64,000 nt of DNA from Lachnospiraceae bacterium. Lineage in GTDB: Bacteria > Bacillota > Clostridia > Lachnospirales > Lachnospiraceae. The notes under the pieces are model-generated. The model was not told the origin of the DNA. It worked only from the letters and a program-made list of their open reading frames with translations, and searched no databases. The DNA lies in contig JAAWRC010000006.1 of assembly GCA_022800815.1 (NCBI GenBank), positions 1 through 64,000 on the forward strand, read 5' to 3'. The number at the start of each line of letters is the position of its first letter. Positions within the stretch are counted from its first letter, which is position 1. The position numbers were made by a program, and so were the translations under genes. Shown in pieces: positions 47,684 to 57,443 of this stretch.

Positions 47684-48025
47684 GTGAAAAAAATCGTGGA
47701 GCGGGCGCTCCTGTATGATTTTTATGGGGAGCTTCTGACGGAGCATCAGAAGCAGATTTATGAGGACGTGGTGTTCAACGACCTGTCTTTCAGCGAGGTC
47801 GCCGAGGAGCGGGGGATCTCCAGACAGGGAGTCCATGACCTGATGAAGCGGTGTGCCCGTATTTTACAGGGGTACGAGGAGAAGCTGGGCTTGGTGGAAA
47901 AGTTTTTAAAAACCCAGGAAAAGGTGAAGGAGATCCACCGGCTGACAAGAGAGTTTCGGCTGACCGAGGACAAGGAGCTGGTTTTTAGGATCGAGGAACT
48001 TTCGGCCGAGATCAGCCGGTTGTAG
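47684..48025 (+). CDS. ylxM: YlxM-family SRP-associated HTH protein
   Basis: LLYDFYGELLTEHQKQIYEDVVFNDLSFSEVAEERGISRQGVHD, directly before ffh. Confidence 0.92.
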   Translation: MKKIVERALLYDFYGELLTEHQKQIYEDVVFNDLSFSEVAEERGISRQGVHDLMKRCARILQGYEEKLGLVEKFLKTQEKVKEIHRLTREFRLTEDKELVFRIEELSAEISRL

Positions 48026-48071
48026 GAGAGGGCAGCGGATATCAGATAGTTTCAGGCAGCGGAGGAAAACA

Positions 48072-49409
48072 GTGGCATTCGAGAGCTTGTCAGATAAATT
48101 GCAGAACGTATTTAAAAAGCTGCGGGGCAAGGGCCGTCTTTCCGAGGCGGACGTGAAAGCCGCCCTCAAGGAAGTCAAGATGGCACTTCTGGAGGCGGAC
48201 GTCAATTTCAAAGTGGTGAAGCAGTTTGTAAAGTCCGTGGAAGCCAGGGCCGTAGGGCAGGATGTGCTAAACAGCCTGACGCCGGGGCAGATGGTCATCA
48301 AGATCGTCAATGAGGAAATGGTTTCCCTGATGGGAAGCGAGACCACGGAGCTCAAGTTAAATCCCGGAAATGAGGTGACCGTGATCATGATGGCGGGCCT
48401 GCAAGGCGCCGGCAAGACGACCACTGCGGCCAAGATTGCGGGGAAACTCAAGGCCAAGGGAAAACGGCCCCTTCTGGTGGCCTGCGACGTGTACCGGCCG
48501 GCGGCGGTGAAGCAGCTTCAGGTGAACGGCGAGAAACAGGGCGTCCCGGTGTTTGCCATGGGTGACAGGCACAAGCCCGTCAACATTGCGAAGGCGGCCA
48601 TGGAACATGCTGGGAAGCACAACAACAACGTGGTGATTTTAGACACGGCCGGCCGTCTCCATATTGACGAGGACATGATGGCGGAGCTTTTGGAGATCAA
48701 GGAAAATATCCCGATTGACCAGACGGTGTTGGTGGTGGACGCCATGACGGGACAGGATGCGGTCAATGCGGCTGGTACCTTCAATGACCGGATCGGCATC
48801 GACGGGGTCATCGTCACCAAGCTGGACGGCGATACCAGGGGCGGTGCGGCCCTCTCCATCCGGGCGGTGACCGGAAAGCCCATCCTGTATGTGGGCATGG
48901 GAGAGAAGCTCTCTGATCTGGAGCAGTTTTATCCGGACCGGATGGCTTCAAGGATTCTGGGCATGGGCGACGTGCTGACCCTCATCGAGAAGGCAGAAGC
49001 CCAGTTTGACGAGACCCAGGCCAAAAAGCTGGAACAGAAGATGAAGAAGGCCGAGTTCGACTTCAACGATTATCTGGAGCAGATGGAACAGATTAAGAAG
49101 ATGGGCGGCCTTAGTGACATGCTCAGCATGATTCCCGGCATCGGGAGCAAGATGAAGAATGTGGAGATCGACGAGAAGGCCCTGGAGAGGACCAAATCCA
49201 TCATCTATTCCATGACCCCTGCGGAGCGCTCCAACCCGGACATCATCAACCCGTCCAGAAAGAAGCGGATTGCCGTAGGGGCCGGCGTGGATATCTCCGA
49301 GGTGAACCGGCTCGTCAAGCAGCATGAGCAGAGCCGGAAGATGATGAAGCAGATGTCCGGCATGATGGGAAAGGCAGGAAAAAAAGGCAGGTTTAAACTT
49401 CCTTTTTGA
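48072..49409 (+). CDS. ffh: Signal recognition particle protein Ffh
   Basis: GLQGAGKTTTAAKIA, DTAGRLHIDEDMM, C-terminal M domain. Confidence 0.97.
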   Translation: MAFESLSDKLQNVFKKLRGKGRLSEADVKAALKEVKMALLEADVNFKVVKQFVKSVEARAVGQDVLNSLTPGQMVIKIVNEEMVSLMGSETTELKLNPGNEVTVIMMAGLQGAGKTTTAAKIAGKLKAKGKRPLLVACDVYRPAAVKQLQVNGEKQGVPVFAMGDRHKPVNIAKAAMEHAGKHNNNVVILDTAGRLHIDEDMMAELLEIKENIPIDQTVLVVDAMTGQDAVNAAGTFNDRIGIDGVIVTKLDGDTRGGAALSIRAVTGKPILYVGMGEKLSDLEQFYPDRMASRILGMGDVLTLIEKAEAQFDETQAKKLEQKMKKAEFDFNDYLEQMEQIKKMGGLSDMLSMIPGIGSKMKNVEIDEKALERTKSIIYSMTPAERSNPDIINPSRKKRIAVGAGVDISEVNRLVKQHEQSRKMMKQMSGMMGKAGKKGRFKLPF

Positions 49410-49534
49410 TGCACACGGGGCGGAAAGGAAGTTGCCGCATATGCGGCCCGCCCCGGCGCAGCGCATAGGAAAAGATAAACCTTTCCTATGCGATCATATC
49501 TATATTATTATTGGCATAAGGAGGTGAGAGACAG

Positions 49535-49780
49535 ATGGCAGTAAAGATGAGATTAAAGAGAATGGGTCAGAAGAAGGCGCCTTTTTATAGAATCGTCGTG
49601 GCGGATTCCAGATCTCCCAGAGACGGAAGGTTCATCGAGGAGATCGGCTACTATGACCCGACCAAGGATCCCAGCGTGATCAAGGTCAATGAAGAGCTGG
49701 CGAAGAAGTGGTTGTCCACCGGCGCACAGCCCACCGACACGGTTGCAAAGCTTTTAAAGATTGCCGGTGTAGAAAAATAA
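49535..49780 (+). CDS. rpsP: 30S ribosomal protein S16
   Basis: [41 protein letters not shown]. Confidence 0.97.
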   Translation: MAVKMRLKRMGQKKAPFYRIVVADSRSPRDGRFIEEIGYYDPTKDPSVIKVNEELAKKWLSTGAQPTDTVAKLLKIAGVEK

Positions 49781-49800
49781 TCCTTATTGGAGGTATTGCG

Positions 49801-50028
49801 ATGAAAGAATTAGTTGAAGTAATTGCAAAGGCTCTGGTGGATCATCCGGATTCCGTTTCCGTGACGGAGAAGGAAGAAGGAAAAGAAACCGTCCTTGAAC
49901 TAGGCGTGGACCCTTCCGACATGGGAAAGGTCATCGGAAAGCAGGGGAGGATCGCAAAGGCGATCCGCAGCGTGGTAAAGGCTGCGGCGGCCAGAGAGGA
50001 CAAAAAGGCGATTCTGGAGATTCAGTAA
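49801..50028 (+). CDS. khpA: KH-domain RNA-binding protein (KhpA/YlqC)
   Basis: DPSDMGKVIGKQGRIAKAIRSVVKAAA, between rpsP and rimM. Confidence 0.93.
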   Translation: MKELVEVIAKALVDHPDSVSVTEKEEGKETVLELGVDPSDMGKVIGKQGRIAKAIRSVVKAAAAREDKKAILEIQ

Positions 50029-50045
50029 GGGGTTATAAGGGGTGA

Positions 50046-50076
50046 AAAAGAGGTCCGCAGGGCGGACCTCTTTTGC
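50046..50076 (+). terminator. Hairpin terminator
   Basis: AAAAGAGGTCCGC agg GCGGACCTCTTTT. Confidence 0.85.
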
Positions 50077-50115
50077 GATAGCGCACGAAGACACGGAAAG
50101 GAAAACGTTGTTGTC

Positions 50116-50628
50116 ATGGTATCAGAGTTTCGGGTAGGGGTGATTTCGTCCACCCACGGCATCCGCGGGGAAGTCAAGGTGTTTCCCACCACCGATGATC
50201 CCGCCCGGTATCGGGATTTGAAACAGGTGACGGTAGTCACAAAGCGGGAGAGACGGATCCTTAAGATCGAGAAGGTCCGGTTTTTCAAACAGTTCGTGAT
50301 CGTGAAGTTCAAAGGGATCGACGACATCAATGAGATCGAGCCTTATAAAGGGGCGGAACTGTGGATTGACAGAAGCCAGGCGGTTTCCCTGGAGGAGGGG
50401 GAATATTTTATTGCGGACCTTGTGGGCCTTGCGGTGATGACCGACGAGGGGGAAAAACTGGGGACGCTGCGGGAAGTCATCCAGACCGGGGCCAACGACG
50501 TCTACGAGGTGTTCATGGAAAACGGGAAGAGCGTTCTCCTGCCCGTCATAGACGAGTGCGTGCTGGACGTGGATCTGGAAAAGGGCGAGGTCCTGGTCCA
50601 TGTGATGGACGGGCTTTTGGACCTGTAA
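50116..50628 (+). CDS. rimM: Ribosome maturation factor RimM
   Basis: VGVISSTHGIRGEVKVFPTTDDP, PRC-barrel C-terminus. Confidence 0.95.
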   Translation: MVSEFRVGVISSTHGIRGEVKVFPTTDDPARYRDLKQVTVVTKRERRILKIEKVRFFKQFVIVKFKGIDDINEIEPYKGAELWIDRSQAVSLEEGEYFIADLVGLAVMTDEGEKLGTLREVIQTGANDVYEVFMENGKSVLLPVIDECVLDVDLEKGEVLVHVMDGLLDL

Positions 50629-50640
50629 AGGAGGGCTTTT

Positions 50641-51381
50641 ATGAAGTGTCACATACTGACCCTGTTTCCGGACATGGTTCTCGACGGCCTTCGCACCAGC
50701 ATTCTGGGGCGGGCCGAGGAGAAGGGGGTCCTCTCGCTCCATGCGGTCAACATCCGGGACTTTGCGGAGAATAAGCATAACCGGGTGGACGACGCCCCTT
50801 ACGGCGGCGGGGCGGGGCTTTTGATGCAGCCGGGGCCCGTGTACAGCGCTTGGAAGTCCGTGACGGAAGCCTGCGCAGGACAGCCGCGGGTGATCTATCT
50901 GACCCCCCAGGGGCGGGTGTTCAACCAAGGAATCGCCGAAGAGCTGGCAAAGGAGGAGGAGTTAATTTTTCTCTGCGGCCACTACGAGGGGATCGACGAG
51001 AGGGTTCTGGAGATGGTCGTGACGGACTATCTCTCCGTCGGGGACTACGTGCTGACGGGCGGGGAGCTTGCGGCCATGGTGGTCATCGACAGCGTCGCCA
51101 GATTGGTGCCGGGGGTGCTTCACAACGACGCCTCGGCCGAGGTGGAGACCTTTTCCGACAATCTTTTGGAGTATCCCCAGTATACGAGGCCGGAGGAGTT
51201 CATGGGAAAGAAGGTGCCGGAGGTGTTGCTGTCCGGCCACCACGGGAACGTGGACAAATGGCGCAGGGAGCAGTCGGTGCTCCGCACGGCCCGCATGCGG
51301 CCGGATCTTTTGAAAAAGGCGGTTCTCACGGAGGAAGAAAAAGAACTGCTGAAAACACTTGATTTTCAGGGGGAAATGTGA
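50641..51381 (+). CDS. trmD: tRNA (guanine-N1)-methyltransferase TrmD
   Basis: HILTLFPDM, DDAPYGGGAGLLM, LCGHYEGIDERV, SVGDYVLTGGELAAMV. Confidence 0.97.
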   Translation: MKCHILTLFPDMVLDGLRTSILGRAEEKGVLSLHAVNIRDFAENKHNRVDDAPYGGGAGLLMQPGPVYSAWKSVTEACAGQPRVIYLTPQGRVFNQGIAEELAKEEELIFLCGHYEGIDERVLEMVVTDYLSVGDYVLTGGELAAMVVIDSVARLVPGVLHNDASAEVETFSDNLLEYPQYTRPEEFMGKKVPEVLLSGHHGNVDKWRREQSVLRTARMRPDLLKKAVLTEEEKELLKTLDFQGEM

Positions 51382-51469
51382 TAGAGTAAAACAGTTGTGA
51401 AAGATCAGAGATGGTCCGCTGTTGCCACAGGCATTAAGAACATCCAACTATTCATAAGGAGGTTTGGCA

Positions 51470-51817
51470 ATGAACGAGCTGATCAGGGCCATTGAAGAAG
51501 GCCAGATGAAGGAATCCGTGGATGCGTTCCGGGTGGGCGACACGGTGAGAGTGCACAATAAGATCAAGGAGGGCACCCGCGAGAGGATTCAGATCTTTGA
51601 GGGAACCGTGATCAAGAGACAGAACGGCGGGGCGAGGGAGACCTTCACCGTCCGGAAGAGCTCCAACGGCATCGGCGTGGAGAAGACCTGGCCGGTTCAT
51701 TCTCCCTTCGTGGAGAAAATCGAAGTGGTGAGAAGGGGCAAGGTCAGAAGGGCGAAGCTGTTCTATCTGAGGAACAGGTCCGGCAAGTCTGCCAAGGTGA
51801 AGGAGTTAAAGAAATAA
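51470..51817 (+). CDS. rplS: 50S ribosomal protein L19
   Basis: [54 protein letters not shown]. Confidence 0.97.
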   Translation: MNELIRAIEEGQMKESVDAFRVGDTVRVHNKIKEGTRERIQIFEGTVIKRQNGGARETFTVRKSSNGIGVEKTWPVHSPFVEKIEVVRRGKVRRAKLFYLRNRSGKSAKVKELKK

Positions 51818-51851
51818 TTCGTCGAAGAAATGCGTATCGAGGGATTTGAGG

Positions 51852-51882
51852 GGGACAATTACATTCGTGGATTGTCCCTTTT
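51852..51882 (+). terminator. Hairpin terminator after rplS
   Basis: GGGACAAT ... ATTGTCCCTTTT. Confidence 0.8.
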
Positions 51883-51948
51883 CCTTACTGCGAAGGCCCG
51901 GCTCTTTGGCGTCGGGTCACGTGGAACGGGGGCACGGCAAAGGTTCGG

Positions 51949-52551
51949 ATGACGGGTGATGGTGCGGCGCGCGGAGGATTTGGATTGGGACCTTACTATC
52001 AAAACGAGGGAGACGGACAGGAACGGAAATGGTTTATCAGGGGGATAAGCTGGGGCGTGGACATTGTGGCGGTGATCGCCCTGGCATTTTTCGCCGTTGT
52101 CATGCTCGGCACGAAGCTTACGGTGTCGGGCCGCTCCATGGAGCCGCTCTTGTCAAGCGGGGATGTTGTCTTATTGGATAAACTGTGGTATAATTTTTCA
52201 GAACCAAAGAGGATGGACGTGATTGCCTTTACGGACCCGGAGGATGAGACGCGAACCTATATCAAGAGGATCGCGGGGCTTCCGGGAGAGCGGATTCAGA
52301 TTCGGGAGGGCCGTCTTTTCGTCAACGGGATTGCGGCCACCGATTTGTCGGAAAGGGAGCCCATCAAGACGGCGGGGCTGGCGGAGTCGGAGATTGAGCT
52401 GGCGGAGGACGAGTACTTCGTGCTGGGGGACAATGCGGACACCAGCGAGGACAGCCGGTTTTCCAACGTGGGGAATGTCCGGAGAGACCAGATCAGAGGC
52501 AGGGTGTGGTTTCGCATGTCCCCTTTCGAGCGGCTCGGCCTGATCCGCTAG
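51949..52551 (+). CDS. lepB: Signal peptidase I (copy 1)
   Basis: TVSGRSMEPLL catalytic Ser, YIKRIAGLPGE catalytic Lys, YFVLGDNADTSEDSRF. Confidence 0.93.
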   Translation: MTGDGAARGGFGLGPYYQNEGDGQERKWFIRGISWGVDIVAVIALAFFAVVMLGTKLTVSGRSMEPLLSSGDVVLLDKLWYNFSEPKRMDVIAFTDPEDETRTYIKRIAGLPGERIQIREGRLFVNGIAATDLSEREPIKTAGLAESEIELAEDEYFVLGDNADTSEDSRFSNVGNVRRDQIRGRVWFRMSPFERLGLIR

Positions 52552-52580
52552 CGGGACATTGGATTGGAAAGAGGGATAAT

Positions 52581-53444
52581 ATGCAGGTTCAGTGGTATCC
52601 GGGACACATGACAAAGGCGAAACGGGCCATGAAAGAGGATATGAAGCTTGTTGACCTGGTGATCGAGCTCTTGGACGCCAGGGCGCCTCTTTCCAGCAGA
52701 AACCCGGATATTGACGAGCTTGGCCGGGGAAAGGCCAGGCTGGTGTTGTTAAATAAGGCCGATCTGGCGGACGAGGCGGCAAACAGGGCCTGGGAGGACT
52801 ATTTCAGAGAGCGGGGCCTTGTGACGGTCCGGGCCGACGCCAGGCGGCGGGCGGACATGAGGCCGATTCAGACGGCCGTTCAGACGGCCTGCCGGGAAAA
52901 GAAAGAGCGGGACCTGCGGCGGGGGATTAAGAACCGGCCGGTTCGGGCCATGGTGGTGGGGATCCCCAACGTGGGAAAATCCACCTTTATCAACTCCTAC
53001 GCCGGGAGGGCCTGTGCCAGGACGGGCAACAAGCCGGGGGTCACCAGGGGGAACCAGTGGATTCGTCTCGGAAAGGACGTGGAGCTTTTGGACACGCCGG
53101 GGATTTTGTGGCCCAAATTCGAGGACGAGCAGGTGGGGATGCGCCTGGCCATGTTAGGGTCGGTGAAGGACGAGGTCCTGGGCCTTGAGGGGCTTTCCCT
53201 CAAGCTTTTGGAGTTTCTGCGGGGAAGGTATCCGGAAACCCTCAGGGAGCGCTACCAGCTTTCCGGGACGGCCATGGAGGGAGAGCCCGTCAGCCTGCTG
53301 ATGGAGATTGCGAGGATCCGAAATTGCCTGTTGAAGGGGAGTAAGCCGGACGGTGAAAAGGCGGCCCGACTGGTCATTGATGATTTCAGAAGCGGAAGGC
53401 TTGGGGCCATCACCCTGGAGCTTCCCGGCGAGGAGCGGGGATGA
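52581..53444 (+). CDS. rbgA: Ribosome biogenesis GTPase (YlqF/RbgA)
   Basis: MQVQWYPGHMTKAKRAM, permuted GTPase NKAD...GIPNVGKSTFIN, DTPGILWPKF. Confidence 0.95.
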   Translation: MQVQWYPGHMTKAKRAMKEDMKLVDLVIELLDARAPLSSRNPDIDELGRGKARLVLLNKADLADEAANRAWEDYFRERGLVTVRADARRRADMRPIQTAVQTACREKKERDLRRGIKNRPVRAMVVGIPNVGKSTFINSYAGRACARTGNKPGVTRGNQWIRLGKDVELLDTPGILWPKFEDEQVGMRLAMLGSVKDEVLGLEGLSLKLLEFLRGRYPETLRERYQLSGTAMEGEPVSLLMEIARIRNCLLKGSKPDGEKAARLVIDDFRSGRLGAITLELPGEERG

Positions 53445-54088
53445 GGAAGAGAGAGAGACGGCAAGAGGAAGTAACAAGGGAAGAATTGTTGAAGACGACC
53501 GATGAAACGGATGATGCCGTCCCCGGGGACGGCGGTCTTGCGGAGGGCGAGGAGCGGAACGTGCTCCGGGAGGTCTTGGGCTTCCTGGCTTATGCGGCCG
53601 TCATTTTCGGCTGTACGTTTTTCATCATCATGTTCGTGGCGCAGAGGACCAGCGTGTCGGGCCATTCCATGGACGACAACCTGCAGGACGGGGACCAGCT
53701 GATTTTGGAGAAGGTCAGCTATCGGTTTCGGGATCCGGCCCGTTTTGACATCGTGGTGTTCCGCTTCGCCCATGAAAAGAACACCTTCTTTATCAAACGG
53801 ATCATCGGCCTTCCCGGCGAGACGGTCCAGATCATCGGGGACGACATTTACATCGACGGGGAGATTCTGGAGGAGGACTATGGGCTGGAGCCGATTCAGG
53901 ACCCCATGCTGGCGGCGGAACCCATTACCTTGGGCGAGGATGAGTATTTTGTCCTGGGGGACAACCGGAACCACAGCTCCGACAGCAGGGATCCCTCCGT
54001 GGCGAACGTGAAGCGGAGTCAGATCGTGGGCCGGGCGTGGCTTCGGATCTGGCCCCTTGACAGGCTCGGCTTCGTCAGCCACAGATGA
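53441..54088 (+). CDS. lepB: Signal peptidase I (copy 2)
   Basis: SVSGHSMDDNL, FIKRIIGLPGE, YFVLGDNRNHSSDSRDPSVANV. Confidence 0.93.
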   Translation: MRKRERRQEEVTREELLKTTDETDDAVPGDGGLAEGEERNVLREVLGFLAYAAVIFGCTFFIIMFVAQRTSVSGHSMDDNLQDGDQLILEKVSYRFRDPARFDIVVFRFAHEKNTFFIKRIIGLPGETVQIIGDDIYIDGEILEEDYGLEPIQDPMLAAEPITLGEDEYFVLGDNRNHSSDSRDPSVANVKRSQIVGRAWLRIWPLDRLGFVSHR

Positions 54089-54101
54089 GCGGGAGAGGAA
54101 T

Positions 54102-54872
54102 ATGACGATACAGGAGATAAAATTGCAGCTTACACAGTCAGGCAATGCGGAACTGCCCGCATTGCTTGAATTATATAAGAAGGATGAACGGGCCGGCGTG
54201 AGACGGCTGGCATTGGACGTGGAGAAAAAGCAGAGGGCGTTGGAGAAGGAGTGCGCCCGGCTGGAGGCCATGTGCGTTTACGAGAGGGAATATGGGAGCC
54301 TTGGCGTTGTCTGCGGCATCGACGAGGCCGGGAGGGGCCCTCTTGCCGGACCGGTGGCGGCGGCGGCGGTGGTCCTGCCTGCGGGCTGCCGGATTCTCCA
54401 CGTCGACGATTCCAAAAAGCTCTCGGAGAAAAAGCGGGAAATTCTTTACGGGGAGATCATGGAGCGGGCCCTGGCCGTGGGGGTGGGTCTCGTGGGACCG
54501 GAACGAATCGATGAGATCAATATTCTCCAGGCCACTTACGAGGCCATGAGGGAGGCGGTGGGGAAGCTCTCCGTCCGCCCGGACGTGTGCCTGAACGATG
54601 CGGTTACCATTCCGGGGCTGCCCGATTCCGTCCGGCAGGTTCCCATCGTCAGGGGGGACGCCAAAAGCCTTTCCATTGCGGCGGCCAGCATTGTCGCCAA
54701 GGTGACCAGGGACCGTCTCATGCGGGAGTATGACGGGGACTACCCGGAGTATGGATTCGCCCTCCACAAGGGTTACGGTTCCAGGGCGCACATGGAGGCC
54801 ATCCGCCGTTATGGGATGACACCGATTCACAGGAGAAGCTTTTTGAAAAAAATGCATTTGGACGAACCGTGA
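54102..54872 (+). CDS. rnhB: Ribonuclease HII
   Basis: GIDEAGRGPLAGPVAAAAV, DDSKKLSEKKRE, SIAAASIVAKVTRD. Confidence 0.95.
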   Translation: MTIQEIKLQLTQSGNAELPALLELYKKDERAGVRRLALDVEKKQRALEKECARLEAMCVYEREYGSLGVVCGIDEAGRGPLAGPVAAAAVVLPAGCRILHVDDSKKLSEKKREILYGEIMERALAVGVGLVGPERIDEINILQATYEAMREAVGKLSVRPDVCLNDAVTIPGLPDSVRQVPIVRGDAKSLSIAAASIVAKVTRDRLMREYDGDYPEYGFALHKGYGSRAHMEAIRRYGMTPIHRRSFLKKMHLDEP

Positions 54873-54903
54873 AGGTTTTGCCGAAGGAAGGGAGCGGAGG
54901 TAT

Positions 54904-55257
54904 TTGAACCGGCGTGAAACGGGAGCCAGATACGAGGAGGAGGCGGTGCGGGCCCTGTATGCCAGGGGTTACCGGATTCTGGAGCGGAATTTCCGCTGCC
55001 GTTTCGGGGAGATTGACATCATTGCCAGGCACGGGGGACTCCTCGTGTTTATCGAGGTCAAATACAGAAGAGACGCCGGGAGCGGCTTCCCGGAGGAGGC
55101 GGTGGACAGAAGAAAGCAGGCGGCGATCCGGAGGACGGCGGAGGTCTACATGCACAGGCATGGTTACGACTGGTGGGCCGGCTGCAGGTTTGACGTGGTG
55201 GCCGTGATGGGAGACGAAGTGCGCATCATTGAGGACGCCTTCTGGGCGGATGCCTGA
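54904..55257 (+). CDS. yraN: YraN/UPF0102 family endonuclease-like protein
   Basis: GARYEEEAVRALYARGYRILERNFRCRFGEIDIIARHGGLLVFIEVKYR; TTG start. Confidence 0.92.
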   Translation: MNRRETGARYEEEAVRALYARGYRILERNFRCRFGEIDIIARHGGLLVFIEVKYRRDAGSGFPEEAVDRRKQAAIRRTAEVYMHRHGYDWWAGCRFDVVAVMGDEVRIIEDAFWADA

Positions 55258-55289
55258 CCGGCTTTTCGGGGCCCGGCCCGACTCCTTTG

Positions 55290-55318
55290 TTGACAGTGCG
55301 CAGACAGAGGGTTATACT
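55290..55318 (+). promoter_or_regulatory. SigA-type promoter for trpS
   Basis: TTGACA, 17-nt spacer, TATACT. Confidence 0.8.
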
Positions 55319-55395
55319 AGTAGCGGACAGCGGGAAATGGCCGTCCGCACCCCTCCTTTTTGACGGAGGCGAATCAAAACAGAAGGAGAAGCAAA

Positions 55396-56406
55396 ATGTT
55401 AGACGGAAAAAAGACACTGTTCAGCGGCATGCAGGCGACGGGCAATCTGACGCTTGGAAATTATCTGGGGGCCCTCAAGAACTGGGTGACCATCAGCGAC
55501 GAATATAACTGCTTTTACAGCGTGGTGGACATGCATTCCATCACGGTGCGCCAGGACCCGGCGACCCTCAGGAAGCGGGCCAGGACGCTCCTCACTCTTT
55601 ACATTGCGGCGGGCCTTGACCCGAAGAGGAACTGCATTTATTACCAGTCCCATGTGTCGGCCCATGCGGAGCTGGCCTGGATTTTAAACTGTTTTACTTA
55701 TATGGGGGAGCTGAACCGGATGACCCAGTTCAAGGACAAGGCTGCGAAGCACGCCGACAATATCAATGCGGGGCTGTTCACCTATCCGGTGCTGATGGCG
55801 GCGGACATTCTCCTCTACCAGGCCGACGTGGTCCCGGTGGGCATCGACCAGATGCAGCATCTGGAGATCACCAGGGACATCGCCCAGAGGTTCAACTCCG
55901 TCTACGGGGAGGTCTTTACCGTTCCGGAGGTGTATCTGGGGAAGGTGGGGGCCAAGATCATGAGTCTGCAGGACCCGTCGAAGAAGATGTCCAAGTCGGA
56001 CGAGAATCCCAACGGAAGCATTTACCTGATGGATGACAAGGACACCATCATGAGGAAGTGCAAGCGGGCCGTCACGGATTCGGAGGGCGTGATCCGCTAC
56101 AGCGACGAGCAGCCGGGTCTCAAGAATCTCATCGATATTTACAGGGCCTGTACGGGAAAGACCGCCGACGAGGTGGTGAGGGAGTTCGACGGAAGGGGCT
56201 ACGGCGACTTCAAGGCGGCCGTGGGCGAGGCGGTGGCGGCCATTTTGGTTCCCCTTCAGGAGGAGCAGGCGAGGCTGGCGGCCGACAAGGCGTACCTGGA
56301 CGGCATCATCCGGGAGAATGCGGAGAGGGCGGGGTATTATGCCAACAAAACCCTGCGGAAGGTGCAGAAGAAGATCGGTTTCCCGGAGCGGGTGAGGAAG
56401 GCGTAA
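55396..56406 (+). CDS. trpS: Tryptophanyl-tRNA synthetase
   Basis: LFSGMQATGNLTLGNYLGALKNW, VPVGIDQMQHLEITRDIAQRFN, KKMSKSDEN. Confidence 0.97.
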   Translation: MLDGKKTLFSGMQATGNLTLGNYLGALKNWVTISDEYNCFYSVVDMHSITVRQDPATLRKRARTLLTLYIAAGLDPKRNCIYYQSHVSAHAELAWILNCFTYMGELNRMTQFKDKAAKHADNINAGLFTYPVLMAADILLYQADVVPVGIDQMQHLEITRDIAQRFNSVYGEVFTVPEVYLGKVGAKIMSLQDPSKKMSKSDENPNGSIYLMDDKDTIMRKCKRAVTDSEGVIRYSDEQPGLKNLIDIYRACTGKTADEVVREFDGRGYGDFKAAVGEAVAAILVPLQEEQARLAADKAYLDGIIRENAERAGYYANKTLRKVQKKIGFPERVRKA

Positions 56407-56472
56407 GGGCTGGCGAGACCACGGGTGCGGGGGACGAAAAGCGAAGGGGAAAACGGGAAAGGCGGAGAACGG

Positions 56473-57357
56473 ATGAAGCTTGTCACGTATTTATATGAAG
56501 GAACGGAAGCGGCGGGGGTGCTGTCACCGGATGGAACCGGGGTGTATCCGGCGAAGGCGCTGGGATACGCCTGTGAGAGCATGAACGAGTGGATCGGCCT
56601 TCTGGCGGAGGAAGGGCTCTTTGGCCTTGGGAGAGCGGTGGAGGCGGGCTGCGAGGGGGAGATTCCCCTGGAGCGGGTGACGCTTCTGGCCCCCATTCCG
56701 GAGCCGAAACAGGACATGATCTGTCTCGGCATCAATTACATGGCCCATGCGGAGGAGTCGGCTCGTTACAAGAAGGAGGCATTCGGCGGGGAGCGGCCCT
56801 ATGCGGTCTATTTTTCCAAGCGCATCGGCGCCGCGGTGCGGCCGGGGGGAGAGATCGACGGCCACTTTGACATGGTGGAGCGGCTGGATTACGAGGCGGA
56901 GCTGGCGGTGGTGATCGGAAAGGATGCCAGGGGAGTGTCGGAGGAGGATGCGGCAGAGTACGTTCTCGGCTACACCATCGTCAACGACGTCAGCGCAAGG
57001 CTGCTCCAGACCCGTCATCAGCAGTGGTATTTCGGGAAGAGCCTGGACGGGTTTACGCCCATGGGGCCCTGGATCGTGACGGCGGACGAATTTTCCTTCC
57101 CGCCGAAGCTGGCCATTCAGTCGAAGGTCAACGGGGAGCTCAGGCAGGACAGCAACACCGAGCTGCTGATTTTTGGCGTGCCCCACATCATCCGGGAGCT
57201 CTCCCGGGGAATCACCTTGAAAGCGGGAACGATCATTGCCACCGGGACGCCCGCCGGCGTGGGGATGGGATTTGCGCCTCCCCGGTTCTTAAAGAGCGGC
57301 GACACGGTGGAATGCGTCATCGAGGGGATCGGGACCCTGAGGAACACGGTGGGGTGA
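56473..57357 (+). CDS. Fumarylacetoacetate hydrolase family protein
   Basis: DMICLGINYMAHAEES, LDYEAELAVVIGKDAR, YTIVNDVSARLLQ, GTIIATGTPAGVGMG. Confidence 0.93.
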   Translation: MKLVTYLYEGTEAAGVLSPDGTGVYPAKALGYACESMNEWIGLLAEEGLFGLGRAVEAGCEGEIPLERVTLLAPIPEPKQDMICLGINYMAHAEESARYKKEAFGGERPYAVYFSKRIGAAVRPGGEIDGHFDMVERLDYEAELAVVIGKDARGVSEEDAAEYVLGYTIVNDVSARLLQTRHQQWYFGKSLDGFTPMGPWIVTADEFSFPPKLAIQSKVNGELRQDSNTELLIFGVPHIIRELSRGITLKAGTIIATGTPAGVGMGFAPPRFLKSGDTVECVIEGIGTLRNTVG

Positions 57358-57443
57358 CACGGGGACGGGAGAAGCCGGAAACGGCGGACAAAAGAGACGG
57401 GCGGACAGAGGGCAAATGAGGAGGACGGAGGCGGCAGAGAATT

